From UBA12018 sp051656605 (GTDB taxonomy: Bacteria > Bacteroidota > Bacteroidia > Bacteroidales > CAMTPD01), in assembly GCA_051656605.1 (NCBI GenBank), contig JBOGCF010000020.1:1-64000 (forward strand): a stretch of DNA of 64,000 bases. Reading direction: 5' to 3'. A program made the position numbers and the translations under genes. The notes beneath the pieces are model-generated. The model was not told the DNA's origin, searched no databases, and saw only the letters and a program-made list of their open reading frames with translations. Shown in pieces: positions 62,765-64,000 of the stretch (the first letter of the stretch is position 1; each line of letters starts with the position of its first letter).

Positions 62765-64000
62765 TCATTCAACATTCTTGCGTTGTCTTTTCAATGTAAA
62801 GACTGGTAGATAGATGAATATTGCCACCATCGACATCACAAGCCCACCAATAGTACCTGCCGCCAAAGGAAACCAGAAACCTTCTTTTTGTCCCAACATA
62901 AACGGTATAAAACCAAGAATTGTTGACACTATTGTAAGAAATATTGGTATAATCTTTGAATTCCAAGCTTTAAGGTAAGCCTGTATAGACGGCATTGCAG
63001 GTTTTGCACGCTTCACATTATTATATTCATTAATAATATAAATGGATGCATTCACCGTAATCCCACATAGCAAGATAAACGAAGCAAAGCCACCTTGGTC
63101 AAAATTAAGTTTAAACAAATAAAATGTTAGAAACACTCCAATATATGAAACCGGAATAACACATATTACCGACAACGGTTGCTTGAGTGAGTTAAAGAGA
63201 ATACTTGTTGTAAAGAATATAATCACTATAATCAATACCAACAACAGCCATGATTTTTGATTCTCTTTTGACCACCAATAAGAACGAGAGCCACCCTTTG
63301 CATTATACCCCATTGGCAACGTTGTATTAAACTCCTTTAATGTTCTTTCCAGGATCTTTTCTCCTTGCTGACCTACTCCTAAATACTCATATTGAAGCAC
63401 TAAAACATACTGCTGATTCTTTTTTGCCACATTTTGTGGTGCTTGCCCTTTTTGTATCGTTGCAAAATCGGTAAGCTTATACTCATTTTGTCCAATACGA
63501 TATGGGAAATTCATCAAACTCCATATATCATATAAACTCGATTGACGTGAAGAAAGTTTAAGATACTCCACATCTTTATCTACGATAACACTTCCCACCG
63601 TCATATCTTTACCAAAAACAGGAGAGATAGAAGCAAACAAATCATTCGCCAACAGATTGGTTTTTGCAAGCATCTCTTTATTCAGATCAAACGAAAATTC
63701 CTTATAATCGTCTTTCCAATATGAACTTTCATAATTGATCGTCACTTCTTTTATGCGTCGATTCGTTAGAAGTTGCGCTTTGAGCCTTTCAGCATGAGCA
63801 TACAATTCATCGTAATTATATCCGGTCATATCAATGGTATAATTACCAACGGATTCGCGCACATCGTTATTAAAACCTTGATTATCGGGCAATCCGTATA
63901 CACTCCAAGAGCCACCTCCTAATTGCAAAGCTTTCGACACGATATTGGAACGTAGCATATATGGAAACGAAGAGTTCTGAATTTCCTTCGTAAAGTTCAC
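62765..64000 (-). CDS. RND efflux permease, C-terminal part (gene continues off the right edge)
   Basis: At least 411 residues; no start in the window (the edge codon is GTG and is not a start). The docking-domain and pore remnants are followed by the last six RND helices: SWLLLVLIIVIIFFTTSILFNSL, FASFILLCGITVNASIYIINEYN (helix 11-like), FLTIVSTILGFIPFML, ending FIYLPVFTLKRQRKN. GGGSWSVYGLPDNQGFNNDV is an unusual porter segment that I do not recognise from AcrB or CusA. A second RND system, distinct from that at 31-36.5 kb. Confidence 0.88.
   Translation of the reverse strand: MNFTKEIQNSSFPYMLRSNIVSKALQLGGGSWSVYGLPDNQGFNNDVRESVGNYTIDMTGYNYDELYAHAERLKAQLLTNRRIKEVTINYESSYWKDDYKEFSFDLNKEMLAKTNLLANDLFASISPVFGKDMTVGSVIVDKDVEYLKLSSRQSSLYDIWSLMNFPYRIGQNEYKLTDFATIQKGQAPQNVAKKNQQYVLVLQYEYLGVGQQGEKILERTLKEFNTTLPMGYNAKGGSRSYWWSKENQKSWLLLVLIIVIIFFTTSILFNSLKQPLSVICVIPVSYIGVFLTFYLFKLNFDQGGFASFILLCGITVNASIYIINEYNNVKRAKPAMPSIQAYLKAWNSKIIPIFLTIVSTILGFIPFMLGQKEGFWFPLAAGTIGGLVMSMVAIFIYLPVFTLKRQRKNVE

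Noticed and set aside
1..64000. Prophage, insertion sequence or integrative element
   Set aside because: No transposase, integrase, phage structural or conjugation gene and no terminal inverted repeats were found; the two tRNA genes are not followed by an integrase.

Overview
The window is chromosomal DNA of a Bacteroidota bacterium, most likely order Bacteroidales. The evidence is a SusC/SusD pair, FimA-type fimbrillin lipoproteins, a GH20/GH43/GH3 glycosidase set, a serine-type sulfatase, clostripain, PepSY-like lipoproteins, the agmatine deiminase/N-carbamoylputrescine amidase pair, and many copies of the Bacteroidota promoter (TTTG, about 19 nt, TAnnTTTG). Genus cannot be fixed from sequence reading alone. 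Genes are mostly on the minus strand in short operons separated by strong hairpin terminators. I see no prophage, insertion sequence, CRISPR array or rRNA operon.

Layout. 0.3-3 kb: Tat-exported Gfo/Idh/MocA oxidoreductase and L-serine ammonia-lyase. 3-6.5 kb: two tandem fimbrillin lipoproteins below an AraC-type regulator. 6.6-18 kb: exported hydrolases (two S9 peptidases, GH20 hexosaminidase with PA14, a phosphodiesterase-like lipoprotein), two PepSY-like lipoproteins, and a truncated helicase remnant with a small membrane protein. 18-18.9 kb: long non-coding block (A). 19-27 kb: a function-unknown helical protein, then a three-gene glycosidase operon (LamG plus GH36-like barrel, GH3, GH43). 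27-36.5 kb: M50-like membrane protease, a conserved hypothetical, then a LytTR/LytS two-component system downstream of a tripartite RND efflux operon. 36.5-43.4 kb: sulfatase plus DUF1904, polyphosphate operon (ppk1, ppx), MATE transporter.

43.5-50.2 kb: TonB-dependent receptor with a His-rich exported partner under a textbook promoter, pabB/pabC, and the aguA/aguB putrescine route. 50.2-51.2 kb: non-coding block B, which shares a 12-mer and local architecture with block A. 51.2-53.8 kb: a 59-residue basic protein, thioredoxin-type ArsC divergent from a cation diffusion facilitator with an HMA-like head, DJ-1/PfpI protein, and tRNA-Asp and tRNA-Gly. 53.9-64 kb: clostripain, TlpA-like thioredoxin, SusD/SusC pair, a flavin oxidoreductase with a C-terminal Cys cluster, and the C-terminal end of a second RND pump with a small membrane protein.

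Functionally the window mixes envelope-exposed polymer breakdown (peptides, N-acetylhexosamine glycans, xylan/arabinan-like glycans, sulfated glycans), metal and drug efflux, and core metabolism (serine, folate, polyamine, polyphosphate). The parts least explained by known families are the two related non-coding blocks, the helicase stump with its membrane-protein neighbour, the His-rich protein beside the TonB receptor, and several small genes with their own promoters.
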